From: a virus
Reading direction: 5' to 3' (one strand)
Virus record (IMG/VR): IMGVR_UViG_3300033143_002031
Coordinates: 62,001-126,000 of that record
DNA length: 64,000 bases
Positions within the stretch are counted from its first letter, which is position 1, and each line of letters begins with the position of its first letter. The notes beneath the pieces were generated by a model. It was given only the letters and a program-made list of their open reading frames with translations, made no database searches and was not told where the DNA came from. Below, piece after piece: positions 47,149 to 55,286 of the stretch. The position numbers and the translations under genes were made by a program.

Positions 47149-47215
47149 CAATCGCCATTCTTTGTGGTACACATGAAGAGTGAATCAGGCACTCTGGCCG
47201 GAGCACGGTTGCTCC
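47145..47215 (+). promoter_or_regulatory. Class I promoter with two leader hairpins
   Basis: TTGACA (47145-47150), 17 bp ending TTTGTGG, TACACA (47168-47173). Hairpins AGAGTG/CACTCT (47177-47195) and GGAGCA/TGCTCC (47200-47215), then GGAAGGAG. Confidence 0.8.
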
Positions 47216-47243
47216 CGCTGATTGCCGGAAGGAGAAGATCGAG

Positions 47244-47819
47244 ATGACATTCGAGGAAGCAGTAGAGAAGTACGTCGAGCCGATCTTGACGGGCGACATC
47301 ATGACCTCAGACGCCGAGGAGGCCAACGTGGCCAGCGTCGTCCAGTCGTGGGTCCTCCTGAAGCACACGAAGGAGCGCATCGAGGAGCGCATGAAGGGGC
47401 TCCGGAACGTGCTTCTGGGCCGCGCCGAGGAGTTCGGGAAGGAGACGGAGAAGGGCGGCAGCAAGCTCTCGGTGGAGGGCTCCCTCGTCCTGCGCGAGAG
47501 GCGTCAGGCCGCGCTCCCCGACGAGAAGAAGATGCGAGCGATCCTGGACGAGCACGGGGTCAAGCCCGACCAGGCGTTCACCAAGGTCTCCAAGGTCGTC
47601 CTGGACGCCTCGAAGGTCCAGGGGCTCGTGGACCTCGGGAAGATCCCGGAGAAGAAGGTCGACGACGCGAAGAAGGTCACCTGGGCGCTCCGCGTGAAGG
47701 AGAGCCACGAGTTGGCTGAGTCCCTCGACCGGATGGTCGGCGAGGCCGGGGAAGAGATCGTCGAGAAGGCTCCCAGGGCGAAGCGCGCCGAAGCCAACGG
47801 GAACCGGAAGGAGGGCTGA
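47244..47819 (+). CDS. Helical phage protein upstream of CobS-like ATPase, 191 aa
   Basis: Helical N-terminal half, then SKLSVEGSLVLRERRQAALP and ASKVQGLVDLGKIPEKKVDD, a pattern seen in phage proteins next to replication/recombination genes. Two nt separate it from the AAA+ gene, so it probably works with it. Function unknown. Confidence 0.65.
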   Translation: MTFEEAVEKYVEPILTGDIMTSDAEEANVASVVQSWVLLKHTKERIEERMKGLRNVLLGRAEEFGKETEKGGSKLSVEGSLVLRERRQAALPDEKKMRAILDEHGVKPDQAFTKVSKVVLDASKVQGLVDLGKIPEKKVDDAKKVTWALRVKESHELAESLDRMVGEAGEEIVEKAPRAKRAEANGNRKEG

Positions 47820-47820
47820 C

Positions 47821-48660
47821 ATGGGGGACATGACCGTCGAGAGGCTTCCCAACGACGCCTTCACCCCGAAGGGCGACCTCATCTACGAGGACGTGGCGGA
47901 GCACCTCCCGCTGTTCGACAAGATCGGGTTCAACGCGAACCTCATCCTCGTCGGGCCGAAGGGGGTCGCCAAAACTCTCTCCATCGCGTCCTGGGCTCAC
48001 GAGAACGATCACCCGATCGTTACCTTCGATTGCAGTGAGGACATCCGCCGGGCGCACCTGCTCGGCATGTTCACGCTCAGGGGTGATGAGAGCCCGTTCA
48101 TCCTCGGTCCGCTCCCCACGGCTATCGAGGTCGCGAACGAGGTGGGCCGGTGCATCCTCTGCCTCGAAGAGATCAACGCCCTCACCCCTTCCGTCCAGAA
48201 GATGCTCAACGCCATCGGAGATTACCGGCGGCGGATCGAGGTCCCCGAGTGCAAGCGGGTCTTCGAGTTGAAGAATGGGGCGCAACTCTGGCTCTGCGGG
48301 ACCATGAACACCTCGGTCTACGGTGGCGTCTACGAGTTGAACGAGGACTTGAAGAGCCGCTTCCGCATGCTGCCGGTGGAGTACCCCTCGAAGGGCGAGG
48401 AGACGCGCATCCTGAAGAAGGTCGTCGGCGGCGGGGTGAAGAAGGAGACGATCAAGGACGTGCTCACGCTCGCGCACGAGACGCGCCAGAAGAGCCTCGC
48501 CTACTCGCTGTCCCCGCGCGACACGGTGCAGATCCTCGAAGACATCGGCTACTGCGGGCTGGAGGACGCGCTGCGCCTCGCTTCCGGGAAGTTCGAGGGC
48601 CAGGACCGAGACTATTTCCTCACGAGGGTGCAGTCGGTCTTCGGTATCACACTCAAGTAG
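47821..48660 (+). CDS. CobS/MoxR-type AAA+ ATPase
   Basis: 279 aa. Walker A GPKGVAKT (residues 45-52), Walker B CILCLEEIN (about 113-121), sensor-1 GTMNTS and a candidate arginine finger in EDLKSRFRM. GPLPTAIEVANE matches CobS-type ATPases widespread in large phages. Followed after 10 nt by a VWA protein, the usual partner in CobS-CobT and MoxR-VWA pairs. No cobalamin gene is present, so metal chelation is unlikely; remodelling of a protein complex is inferred. Confidence 0.85.
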   Translation: MGDMTVERLPNDAFTPKGDLIYEDVAEHLPLFDKIGFNANLILVGPKGVAKTLSIASWAHENDHPIVTFDCSEDIRRAHLLGMFTLRGDESPFILGPLPTAIEVANEVGRCILCLEEINALTPSVQKMLNAIGDYRRRIEVPECKRVFELKNGAQLWLCGTMNTSVYGGVYELNEDLKSRFRMLPVEYPSKGEETRILKKVVGGGVKKETIKDVLTLAHETRQKSLAYSLSPRDTVQILEDIGYCGLEDALRLASGKFEGQDRDYFLTRVQSVFGITLK

Positions 48661-48670
48661 CGGGGGCGCC

Positions 48671-50638
48671 ATGTCTGACATCGACGTTGACGCCCTCCTG
48701 AAAGCGGGCGTGGATTCATCCCAGAAGGCGATGGCGTACAAGACGGTCGACGTCTTCGCCGGGATAGTGGAGCGAAAGCTCTGGCTCAAGGACGCTCGGG
48801 ACGGACAGCCGAAGACCAACGGCTACCTGATCGAGGTGCCCTTCATGCACCCCCGCGCGTACCAGTACACCGAGCACGAGATCAGCCACATCCTGTTTCA
48901 GAGCGACTTCCTGGCGAAGCAGAAGTTCGTGGAGGAGTACTCCGAAAAGATCGGGCAGGTCGCCAAGGGGGCCGGGACGCCGATCAACGAACGGATGCTC
49001 CGCGCGGGCCTGGACGGCATCATAGGCGTGCTGGACGACGAGCGGGTTATCTCGCTCTGGGGGCTCCTGTACAAGGGCTCCGAGGCCATCATGCGGCGTA
49101 TGAAGGCGGACGAGGTGAAGCCGTATCTGGGTATGGTGCACGAGGACTTCATCTCGCTTCTCATCTGTGTGGCGAGCGGCAACGATGTCCCACCGGGAAA
49201 GCTCGACCGATTCGTCCCGTACATGCGCGAGGCGCTCCGCAAGGTGCACCTCCGGGACTACTTCGGCTGCCTCGTGGCCGCGAAGTGGCTCATCGTGCAA
49301 CTGGTGAGCGAGATCATCCGGGAATCGAGGGGTGAGGAGCCCCCTCCAATGCCCTCATTCCAGCCCGGGGCCGGGCAGGACGGTCAGTTCGGGGCCAAGA
49401 ACGCCCCTGACGGCCTTCCAGACGACTCAGAACCCTCCGGGCCGCCATCCATGCCCTGGGAGGCCGGAGACGCTCAGGAGGGCTCTGAGACCCCTTCTGG
49501 GGGCCACGGAGGGGATGCTTGGGAGCCCCCGAAGGTCCAGGCCGGTCTGGAAGCCCGTTCCAAGGCCATGCAGGACACGATTGACAGGCTCGGGGTCGCC
49601 CCGAAAGACCTCACGAGCGAGGTCGGAGAGTCACGCTACAAGAAACGCGGCGAGGAGACCAAGGCCAACCGTCGGGCTCGGGCAGCGATCAACGCTGACG
49701 TGAAAGACGGCGACAAGTTGGAGACGGCCCTGGAGATTTCTTCGGAGCAAATGATCCAGATCGTGGAGAAGGCCCGCCACGCGACCAAGAATACCCCGAA
49801 CCACGACGATAAGATTCGGCAGGAGAGCTACGCCAAGGTGGTCTTCAAGGACGTGATGCCCTCCCCGCACAGCGACCCGCACGCCAGGATCGAGGACGAG
49901 GACGAGGACACGGTGCGGCGCCTGCGCGCGATGTTCCACCGGGTCATAGGGCGCCGCGTGAACACCTTGGAGGACTCTGGGTCGCAAGTCGACATTCCGG
50001 CTCTTATTGAGCGCCGGATGACCGGGGAGCCCCTTCCCGTCTTCCGCGTGGACAGCTTCGGCCGGGGCTTCAAGACCGTCGTCCTTGTGGACCGCTCCAT
50101 CTCCATGAAAGGGAAGCGAACGGCGCAGGCCGAGAGAGCTTGCAGGATCATCTCTCGGGCGCTGGACTTCCCGTTCGTCGCGCGCACCGTTTGGGGCTTC
50201 CAATCGTGGAAGGACGGCGAGGTAGACATCACACGATTCAAGGCCGGGCAGGAGGTCTTCGAGTCGGAGGCAGCGGCAGTGGGCGGCCACACGCCCTTGC
50301 ACACGGCTATCCGGGTCGCGCTCCGAGAGTTGGAGGACGGCACGGATAAGAAGCACCTGTTCGTCATCTCGGACGGCTTCCCTGTCTTCGCTCGGCGTGA
50401 CGGCGCGCACTTCGGGACCCAGACGCTCATGGCGTTCGTCCGGAGCAACGTCATGACTGCTCGCTCGAAGGGCATCGGGGTCACTGGGGTGATGATCGGC
50501 CACGACATCAAACCCAAGGGGATGTCGTTCATGTTCGGATCGTCGAAGTTCTGGCGGATCATGGGGGAGGACTCCTTCGGCAACGACCTGGTGCAACTCG
50601 TCACCGGGGCGTTTGTTGAGTACCTCCGGACGAGGTGA
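48671..50638 (+). CDS. CobT-like VWA-domain protein
   Basis: 655 aa. N-terminal region (1-200) has YQYTEHEISHILFQ and LLYKG segments; a Pro/Gly/Asp-rich linker (about 220-290) is followed by helical and acidic stretches; the C-terminal VWA domain (about 450-655) has an intact MIDAS: DRSISMKG (DxSxS), GGHTPL (Thr) and VISDGF (Asp). Architecture follows CobT: linker then VWA. HEISH in the N-terminal part is an HEXXH-like string and may be a zincin helix. Works with the upstream AAA+ protein (inference). Confidence 0.8.
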   Translation: MSDIDVDALLKAGVDSSQKAMAYKTVDVFAGIVERKLWLKDARDGQPKTNGYLIEVPFMHPRAYQYTEHEISHILFQSDFLAKQKFVEEYSEKIGQVAKGAGTPINERMLRAGLDGIIGVLDDERVISLWGLLYKGSEAIMRRMKADEVKPYLGMVHEDFISLLICVASGNDVPPGKLDRFVPYMREALRKVHLRDYFGCLVAAKWLIVQLVSEIIRESRGEEPPPMPSFQPGAGQDGQFGAKNAPDGLPDDSEPSGPPSMPWEAGDAQEGSETPSGGHGGDAWEPPKVQAGLEARSKAMQDTIDRLGVAPKDLTSEVGESRYKKRGEETKANRRARAAINADVKDGDKLETALEISSEQMIQIVEKARHATKNTPNHDDKIRQESYAKVVFKDVMPSPHSDPHARIEDEDEDTVRRLRAMFHRVIGRRVNTLEDSGSQVDIPALIERRMTGEPLPVFRVDSFGRGFKTVVLVDRSISMKGKRTAQAERACRIISRALDFPFVARTVWGFQSWKDGEVDITRFKAGQEVFESEAAAVGGHTPLHTAIRVALRELEDGTDKKHLFVISDGFPVFARRDGAHFGTQTLMAFVRSNVMTARSKGIGVTGVMIGHDIKPKGMSFMFGSSKFWRIMGEDSFGNDLVQLVTGAFVEYLRTR

Positions 50639-51117
50639 ACGTGGCGAAGAGGAAGCAGAAAGCTCCTCCCAAGAGGCGCCTGGTCTACGAGGGGCCTGTG
50701 GGCCGCTGTCCGTGCTGCGACAAGCCGACGGAGGTGAGACTAGGCGGGACCCTCGGAGACCCTGAGACGACGGGCTGGACGGTGCCTACGGATGTTCTGG
50801 AGGTGCTCTACAGGCAGGTCGCGGTTCGCACCCAAGAGAAGGCCGGGAAGCTGTACGTGACCGACCCGAGCGAGTACGACGCGACGCGACGGTCGAAGCT
50901 GTTTTTCGTGGATGGTGACGATGGCATCGCTGGCCCCTTCGGTCAGTTGGGCCTGAAGGTCTTTCTCGGAACTCACTTCGGTGAGGACCACACTGAGGAC
51001 GTCCGCATTTATGTCGTCGCTACGACCCCCCGAGCCCTCGCCACCATCCGCGATTCCCCCTTCGCGCGGGAGCCCGACGAGCCCGACGACCTCGACGGGT
51101 CGGCTGACCTGTTCTAG
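50635..51117 (+). CDS. Hypothetical protein, 160 aa
   Basis: GTGA overlap with the VWA gene. Basic N-terminus, CPCCDKPTEV zinc-type motif, then an acidic C-terminus. Possibly part of the AAA/VWA operon. Confidence 0.65.
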   Translation: MNVAKRKQKAPPKRRLVYEGPVGRCPCCDKPTEVRLGGTLGDPETTGWTVPTDVLEVLYRQVAVRTQEKAGKLYVTDPSEYDATRRSKLFFVDGDDGIAGPFGQLGLKVFLGTHFGEDHTEDVRIYVVATTPRALATIRDSPFAREPDEPDDLDGSADLF

Positions 51118-51121
51118 GCTG

Positions 51122-51136
51122 GCGACCAATGGTCGC
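51122..51136 (+). repeat. Palindromic site (GCGACCAATGGTCGC)
   Basis: Directly between the previous stop and the ribosome site of the next gene. Confidence 0.75.
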
Positions 51137-51154
51137 AAGAGAAGGAGGGGTAGG

Positions 51155-51862
51155 ATGTCATCCTGGTTCAAAAAGCCGCTCAACATCGGCATCACCATTG
51201 GCGCGGCGCTGCTCACCGCTGCCGCAATCTTCCTGATCGTCTGGGGTGTGACGCACCACACTGAAGGTGAGATGCTGGAAGTGTGCTGGGCCGCTGACGG
51301 CTCGGCGCGTTATGTGGAAGGCTCGGAGAGAGACCATGGGGCATGTGAGGGGGCTCAAGAACTACGTTGGCCGCAGGAACAGATACCGCTCACCCTCGCG
51401 CCCGTGTCGTCTGAAGGGCAACCACTGGCAGCAGACGCGCCTGAAGTCCGGGTTCTCGGCCAGGCCGTTTCCGACCTCAATCGCCAAGTCGGCTTCGAGC
51501 TTTTCCGGATGGGAACCGGACTACAGCCCTCCGACGCGGAAGTTCGCTTTGGTGGAGCGTTTCCTTGCGGCGAAGGGGCCGCCACCCCACCCCCGGGGTA
51601 CACCACCCACACGCGGTTGGGCGGCACCTCTACATACCGAGGTCACGTCTGGATACGGTCAGACGTGGGATCAGAGGACCGTCTACTATTTCTTGTCCTA
51701 GAGCACGAACTGCTACATCTCGCCGGGCTGGCCCACGACGACTTCACCATGTCGATCATGTTCCCTCTCACCCATGAGGAGTGGGAGACCGGCGTCATGA
51801 CCACGGCGCATGTAACAGACCGGGATATCAGCAATCTTCAAGCACGGTATCGTCGGCAGTAG
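51155..51862 (+). CDS. Membrane-anchored matrixin-like metalloprotease
   Basis: 235 aa. N-terminal transmembrane helix (residues 10-32, IGITIGAALLTAAAIFLIVW); C-terminal catalytic signature EHELLHLAGLAHD with HExxHxxGxxH (H184, E185, H188, H194) and a Met-turn SIMFP (200-204), diagnostic for metzincins of the matrixin type. Topology puts the protease outside the membrane. It could attack wall-linked or surface proteins during lysis or exclude other phages (inference). AAGGAGG precedes ATG. Confidence 0.85.
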   Translation: MSSWFKKPLNIGITIGAALLTAAAIFLIVWGVTHHTEGEMLEVCWAADGSARYVEGSERDHGACEGAQELRWPQEQIPLTLAPVSSEGQPLAADAPEVRVLGQAVSDLNRQVGFELFRMGTGLQPSDAEVRFGGAFPCGEGAATPPPGYTTHTRLGGTSTYRGHVWIRSDVGSEDRLLFLVLEHELLHLAGLAHDDFTMSIMFPLTHEEWETGVMTTAHVTDRDISNLQARYRRQ

Positions 51863-51868
51863 GTGATC

Positions 51869-51897
51869 TTGACTATTCACCTGCTAGGTGGTAAGGA
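51869..51897 (+). promoter_or_regulatory. Class I promoter, short leader
   Basis: TTGACT (51869-51874), 17 bp ending TAGGTGG, TAAGGA (51892-51897); ATG at 51906. Confidence 0.7.
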
Positions 51898-51905
51898 GAG
51901 GACGA

Positions 51906-52229
51906 ATGCAGGCTTTGAGAGGACTCAGCAAGGCGGACACCTTGCGGCTTGTGGGGATCGAGCAGTACGTCAAGACGGGCAAGCGCTCGGACGGTCTCCA
52001 GGTGACGGACGAGTGGGTGGACGAGTCGATGGCGTTCCTGGCCGGGAACATGCGACCGAAGCTGGAAGCGTGGGCCGAGATCGCAGACCAGTCCGACAAG
52101 GATGCTCTCGTCGCGCTAGCCGCTCGAAAGCTGTGCCGATTGTGGAAGCGAGGCGTGAACGGCGAGCAGCGTGAGGCCGCTTTCCGGGAGCTAAAGCAGC
52201 GCATCCTGGAGTCCGGCGAGCGCCTCTGA
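51906..52229 (+). CDS. Hypothetical helical protein, 107 aa
   Basis: ATG with GGAGAGGACGA. Basic, helical (AARKLCRLWKRGVNGEQREA). Unknown. Confidence 0.65.
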   Translation: MQALRGLSKADTLRLVGIEQYVKTGKRSDGLQVTDEWVDESMAFLAGNMRPKLEAWAEIADQSDKDALVALAARKLCRLWKRGVNGEQREAAFRELKQRILESGERL

Positions 52230-52357
52230 GTGGCAAGATCGTGCCTCTCTGTGTTATGTTCTGCGGCCGTGAGCAACGCTCTGCACACCGATCTTTCCCT
52301 GCATGTTGAATAGCGACGACTGATCCCGGTGTGCCGGGCTCAGGAAGGAGGTAGCCG
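52230..52357. promoter_or_regulatory. Leader region with -10 and hairpin
   Basis: TATGTT (52255-52260) and stem CCCGG/CCGGG with loop TGTG (52325-52338) directly before GGAAGGAGG. The hairpin is farther from this -10 than elsewhere, so a closer start may exist. Confidence 0.5.
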
Positions 52358-53425
52358 ATGGCTACGTGGCGAGGAGTGTCGAGCAAACTCAGGGGGGCGA
52401 TGGTCATAGGAGCAATCCTCGTGGCCATTGCGGCTGGGGCGTCCGTGACCCCTTTTCTCGTGTCTTGCGAGGATACTGCGGAGGCTGGTCCGGACCTAGC
52501 ACGACAGCGCCAACTGGCGAGGGAGGACCGGGTTCGGGAGGCGGCCGAGTTCCGCCAGCAATGGGAGCGACACGAGCAGGAGAGGGAGGCTTGTTGGGCT
52601 CAGGAGGAGGAGGAGTCACGCCAGCGGTCGGAAGCCCTGGAGGCGGAGTTTGCGAAGGCGCCCCCAAAGCGTGTCCGCCGTGTTCGCAGGTTCCGATGGG
52701 AGTCGCCCGCAGAGAGGCGGGGCGAGATCTGGAATGTACCTGTCGAGGAGAGTCACGAGGCCCTTCTGACAGCCCTGCTCCGAGTGTGCATAGCCGAGGC
52801 CGACGGCAACCCCCAGGACTGCACAGGCATCTGGCAGGTGGTCAAGAACAACCGCCGCCGGTCCTGCGACCGGGGGATGATCCGACGCATCACAGAGTGC
52901 GTAGAGGGCGAAGGGGAGACCTACCTCTCGGCCCTACGGCGGCACCAGCGTCACGTGCTCGGGATGATCAAGGCCCAGAACCAACGCGCGATCTGGGTCG
53001 GCAAACTCACCCCCAACTGTGAGATGCCCGAGGGGTACCCGAAATCCGGGAACCACTGGGATTCGCACTACGGCTCGAAAGCCTGCCCCCAAGCCGTGGC
53101 TGACGCTCGCCGGCTGCTTGCTGGGAAGTTGCCCGAGTCGAGGCCAGGTCACCGTGTCCAGTGGTTGCCGGGGCGGCCTATCACGTGGGGAGGTCGCTGT
53201 GAGAGCGGCAAGGCGGCCTGCGACGATCAAATCGCGTGTTCCCGGGGGCTGGTACGCCTCCAAGGGACCAACACCCTGAATGCGTTCTGGAGACGCCCCA
53301 CCAGCCCAGAAGAGATCGACCCTGTCTGCTCTGAGATGGGGTACAAGGCTCCCAGCCCTCCTTCAGAAGTAGCAGAAACCGTGACCTCGATCGCGCCAGA
53401 AGATCCCTCCGACGAAAACTCTTGA
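52358..53425 (+). CDS. Membrane-anchored cell-wall-hydrolase-like protein, 355 aa
   Basis: N-terminal signal/anchor (GAMVIGAILVAIAAGASVTP), a charged coiled region (60-110), then a domain beginning RVCIAEADGNPQDCTGIWQV with paired cysteines, KNNRRRSC, ETYLSALRRHQ and WVGKLTPNCEMPEGYP. This order is found in phage proteins that look like lytic transglycosylases or SleB-type hydrolases, with the Glu of CIAEA as candidate catalytic residue. Disordered Ser/Pro tail. Probably acts on peptidoglycan outside the membrane (inference). Confidence 0.65.
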   Translation: MATWRGVSSKLRGAMVIGAILVAIAAGASVTPFLVSCEDTAEAGPDLARQRQLAREDRVREAAEFRQQWERHEQEREACWAQEEEESRQRSEALEAEFAKAPPKRVRRVRRFRWESPAERRGEIWNVPVEESHEALLTALLRVCIAEADGNPQDCTGIWQVVKNNRRRSCDRGMIRRITECVEGEGETYLSALRRHQRHVLGMIKAQNQRAIWVGKLTPNCEMPEGYPKSGNHWDSHYGSKACPQAVADARRLLAGKLPESRPGHRVQWLPGRPITWGGRCESGKAACDDQIACSRGLVRLQGTNTLNAFWRRPTSPEEIDPVCSEMGYKAPSPPSEVAETVTSIAPEDPSDENS

Positions 53426-53499
53426 CCCTTCGCCCCTTGGAGGGCAGTATCGGTGGTCCTGATTCGGTGGCGGCCCAACTACCGGACGGGGATTTAGCA

Positions 53500-53528
53500 A
53501 TGACTATAAACTTTCTATGTGATAGAGT
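53500..53528 (+). promoter_or_regulatory. Class I-like promoter for a structured RNA
   Basis: ATGACT (53500-53505) preceded by TTTAGCA, 17 bp ending TATGTGA, TAGAGT (53523-53528). Predicted start about 53535. Confidence 0.65.
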
Positions 53529-53534
53529 CCGTTT

Positions 53535-53672
53535 CAGCGCGAGCCCACTAGGAATTCGGGTTCGAGGATTGGCGTTGGCGTAAGCCACGCCCAAAGGCGC
53601 TCCACGCGCCGACGTCACATCGTCATTGCGTCCTCGTCTCCGTTGGGCCTCCTAGTGGGCTCGTGCTTTTTT
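53535..53672 (+). ncRNA. Predicted structured small RNA, about 135 nt
   Basis: A 17-bp closing stem (53537-53553 with 53650-53666, one G-U) is followed by six T. Inside: P2 CGAGGA/TCCTCG (53563-53568 with 53631-53636), then three adjacent hairpins: GGCGTtGGC-GTAA-GCCACGCC (53571-53591, GNRA-type loop), GGCGC-TCCAC-GCGCC (53596-53610) and GACG-TCACAT-CGTC (53611-53624). The closing stem plus T-run also acts as an intrinsic terminator. Own promoter directly upstream. No open frame of note. Not a tRNA, tmRNA, 6S or riboswitch that I recognise. Confidence 0.75.
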
Positions 53673-53701
53673 ATGCGCGGGCCATGAGGGGGAGGTGGTC
53701 C

Positions 53702-53863
53702 GTGCTCTCTGATTTCTACTCCGCGCTCTACACCCACCCGGCTGCGCTCGACGCACTGCCCGTGATCGGTGTTGGCCCGAAGGTCGTCCTGGAGATCCTT
53801 CTACGTCACTCTCAGCCGACTGAGTTTGAAGGGGAGGAGGTGGAAGATGCGCGGGGGGTCTGA
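53702..53863 (+). CDS. Hypothetical protein, 53 aa
   Basis: GTG 53702 chosen because AGGGGGAGG lies 6 nt upstream; the longer frame would start inside the RNA terminator. Helical with LPVIGVGPKVVLEILLRHS. Overlaps the next start. Confidence 0.55.
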   Translation: MLSDFYSALYTHPAALDALPVIGVGPKVVLEILLRHSQPTEFEGEEVEDARGV

Positions 53864-55268
53864 AAGCTACCTGATCAAGGACTCTGCCTTCTACCAGTCG
53901 AAGATGGCGGCGGCGCTCGGGGTAGACACCGTCGCCGTGTACGAAGAACTACGCGCTCACGTGTGGCGGTCGCGCTCCCGAGGCAACGGGAAGATGCGAG
54001 CCGAGGTCCGAAAGGGGCACCTCTCGGTCGGTATCCGTCGTCAGACCTTGGCCGACTCGACCGGCCTCTCTGTGAAGACCGTCCAGCGTCGCGTGAACCT
54101 GCTTCGAGAGATCGGTTGGGTTCGGTCTGAGAACGGTCAGCCCTTGGGTGGGGCTCTCGTCTACGAACTAGGCCACGTCATCCAAGGCGGCATGGAGGTC
54201 TTCTACGCGGATATGGACTGCCGGGAATTCTGTCTCTACTTGGAGGAGCTTGCAGACCGGACCGAAGAGCAGGTGTACAGCATCCCCGTGCTCGAACGGG
54301 TTCGGCTGGCGAAGGAGTGGGTCACGCGGAAGGACAGAGGTCTGTACCGAGCGAACGGGGGTGGGTCAGAGAGTCCCACCCCCTCGGTCACAGAGTCCCA
54401 CCTACCCCCGGGGGGTGGGTCAGAGAGTCCCTCTGTAATAGATAACCCTTCGGGAGAGAGAATAGATAAGTCCGAGGAATATGTAGGGCGCTGCGCGCCA
54501 ACACACTCGACCGGCCCCGAGCCAGAGCATTGGAATGACCCCGCCGGACAAGAACGTAGAAGAAGATCTCAAAAGAAGAAAAAAGATCAAGAAGGGAGTA
54601 GCGCTGAGTTTGCTATTGACTCTGCTCTTGACTCCAGGCAGGATGAGGATAGGTTCGCCCGCGCGGCGGAGGCGGGGACGATCGGCAAGACCAAGGCGGA
54701 CCATCAACAAGCGGCCAAGGTCGAGAAGGTGACGGAGCGATTGACAGCGAAGCGCACAGAGCAGGTCCAGAAGGGTGACGCCGATGAGCAGCGAGTCCGG
54801 AACCTGAAGGGTGGGACCAAGTTCACCCACGCCGTGCTCAAAGCCTCACGTTGCGCGTGGGACCTCTACACGACTCTGACCAAGGACAGCTACCCCATGC
54901 TGCCAGTGGTGCGATGGAACGCCGAGGGTAACGCGAAGGCGCGCGGGCAGATGTACCGTCTCGTGGATATGTATGGTGGCGATGCGGTGGAGCAGACGCT
55001 ACGCTTTGTGGTAGGCAATTGGGATTCGATCAATGTGCGCTTCTTCAAAAAGGGACCAGGAAGCGTCCCAAACTTCGCGCTGCTCCTCTCCATGCACGAG
55101 TCTCTGTTCCGAGAGGCCGCGATGTGGGGGGAGCATCGGGAGGTCATGGAGGAGTGGGAGGCGTGGCAGAGCGGTCACGAGGACGACGACGAGACGCCGC
55201 CCTCGGAGTTGCAGGGGCGGTATGAGACGGCGAGAACAGCGCTGGAGTCTCTTGGGCTCGGGAGTTGA
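53847..55268 (+). CDS. Replication initiator-like winged-helix protein (lambda O analogue)
   Basis: 473 aa, GAGGAGGTGGAAG before ATG. N-terminal domain (residues 1-110) with RRQTLADSTGLSVKTVQRRV and LREIGWVRSE is a winged helix of the phage replisome-organiser type. A low-complexity centre (about 170-280) is encoded by iterons and AT/purine-rich DNA; the C-terminal part (330-450, AWDLYTTLTKDSYPM, YGGDAVEQTLRFVVGNW, PGSVPNFALLLSM) probably contacts the loader. Followed by a DnaC-like loader and DnaB-like helicase, the order seen in lambda O-P type modules. Confidence 0.78.
   Translation: MRGGSESYLIKDSAFYQSKMAAALGVDTVAVYEELRAHVWRSRSRGNGKMRAEVRKGHLSVGIRRQTLADSTGLSVKTVQRRVNLLREIGWVRSENGQPLGGALVYELGHVIQGGMEVFYADMDCREFCLYLEELADRTEEQVYSIPVLERVRLAKEWVTRKDRGLYRANGGGSESPTPSVTESHLPPGGGSESPSVIDNPSGERIDKSEEYVGRCAPTHSTGPEPEHWNDPAGQERRRRSQKKKKDQEGSSAEFAIDSALDSRQDEDRFARAAEAGTIGKTKADHQQAAKVEKVTERLTAKRTEQVQKGDADEQRVRNLKGGTKFTHAVLKASRCAWDLYTTLTKDSYPMLPVVRWNAEGNAKARGQMYRLVDMYGGDAVEQTLRFVVGNWDSINVRFFKKGPGSVPNFALLLSMHESLFREAAMWGEHREVMEEWEAWQSGHEDDDETPPSELQGRYETARTALESLGLGS
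54362..54600. other. Candidate replication origin inside the initiator gene
   Basis: Three iterons of about 19 bp sharing GGTCAGAGAGTCCC (54362-54380, 54384-54402 with one change, 54416-54433), followed by AT-rich DNA (54433-54482, GTAATAGATAA and GAATAGATAA) and a purine-rich strand (54545-54600). A TTTGCTATTGACT promoter motif lies just downstream (54609-54622). Confidence 0.6.
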
Positions 55269-55286
55269 CGATGCCTGGAGGTCGGG

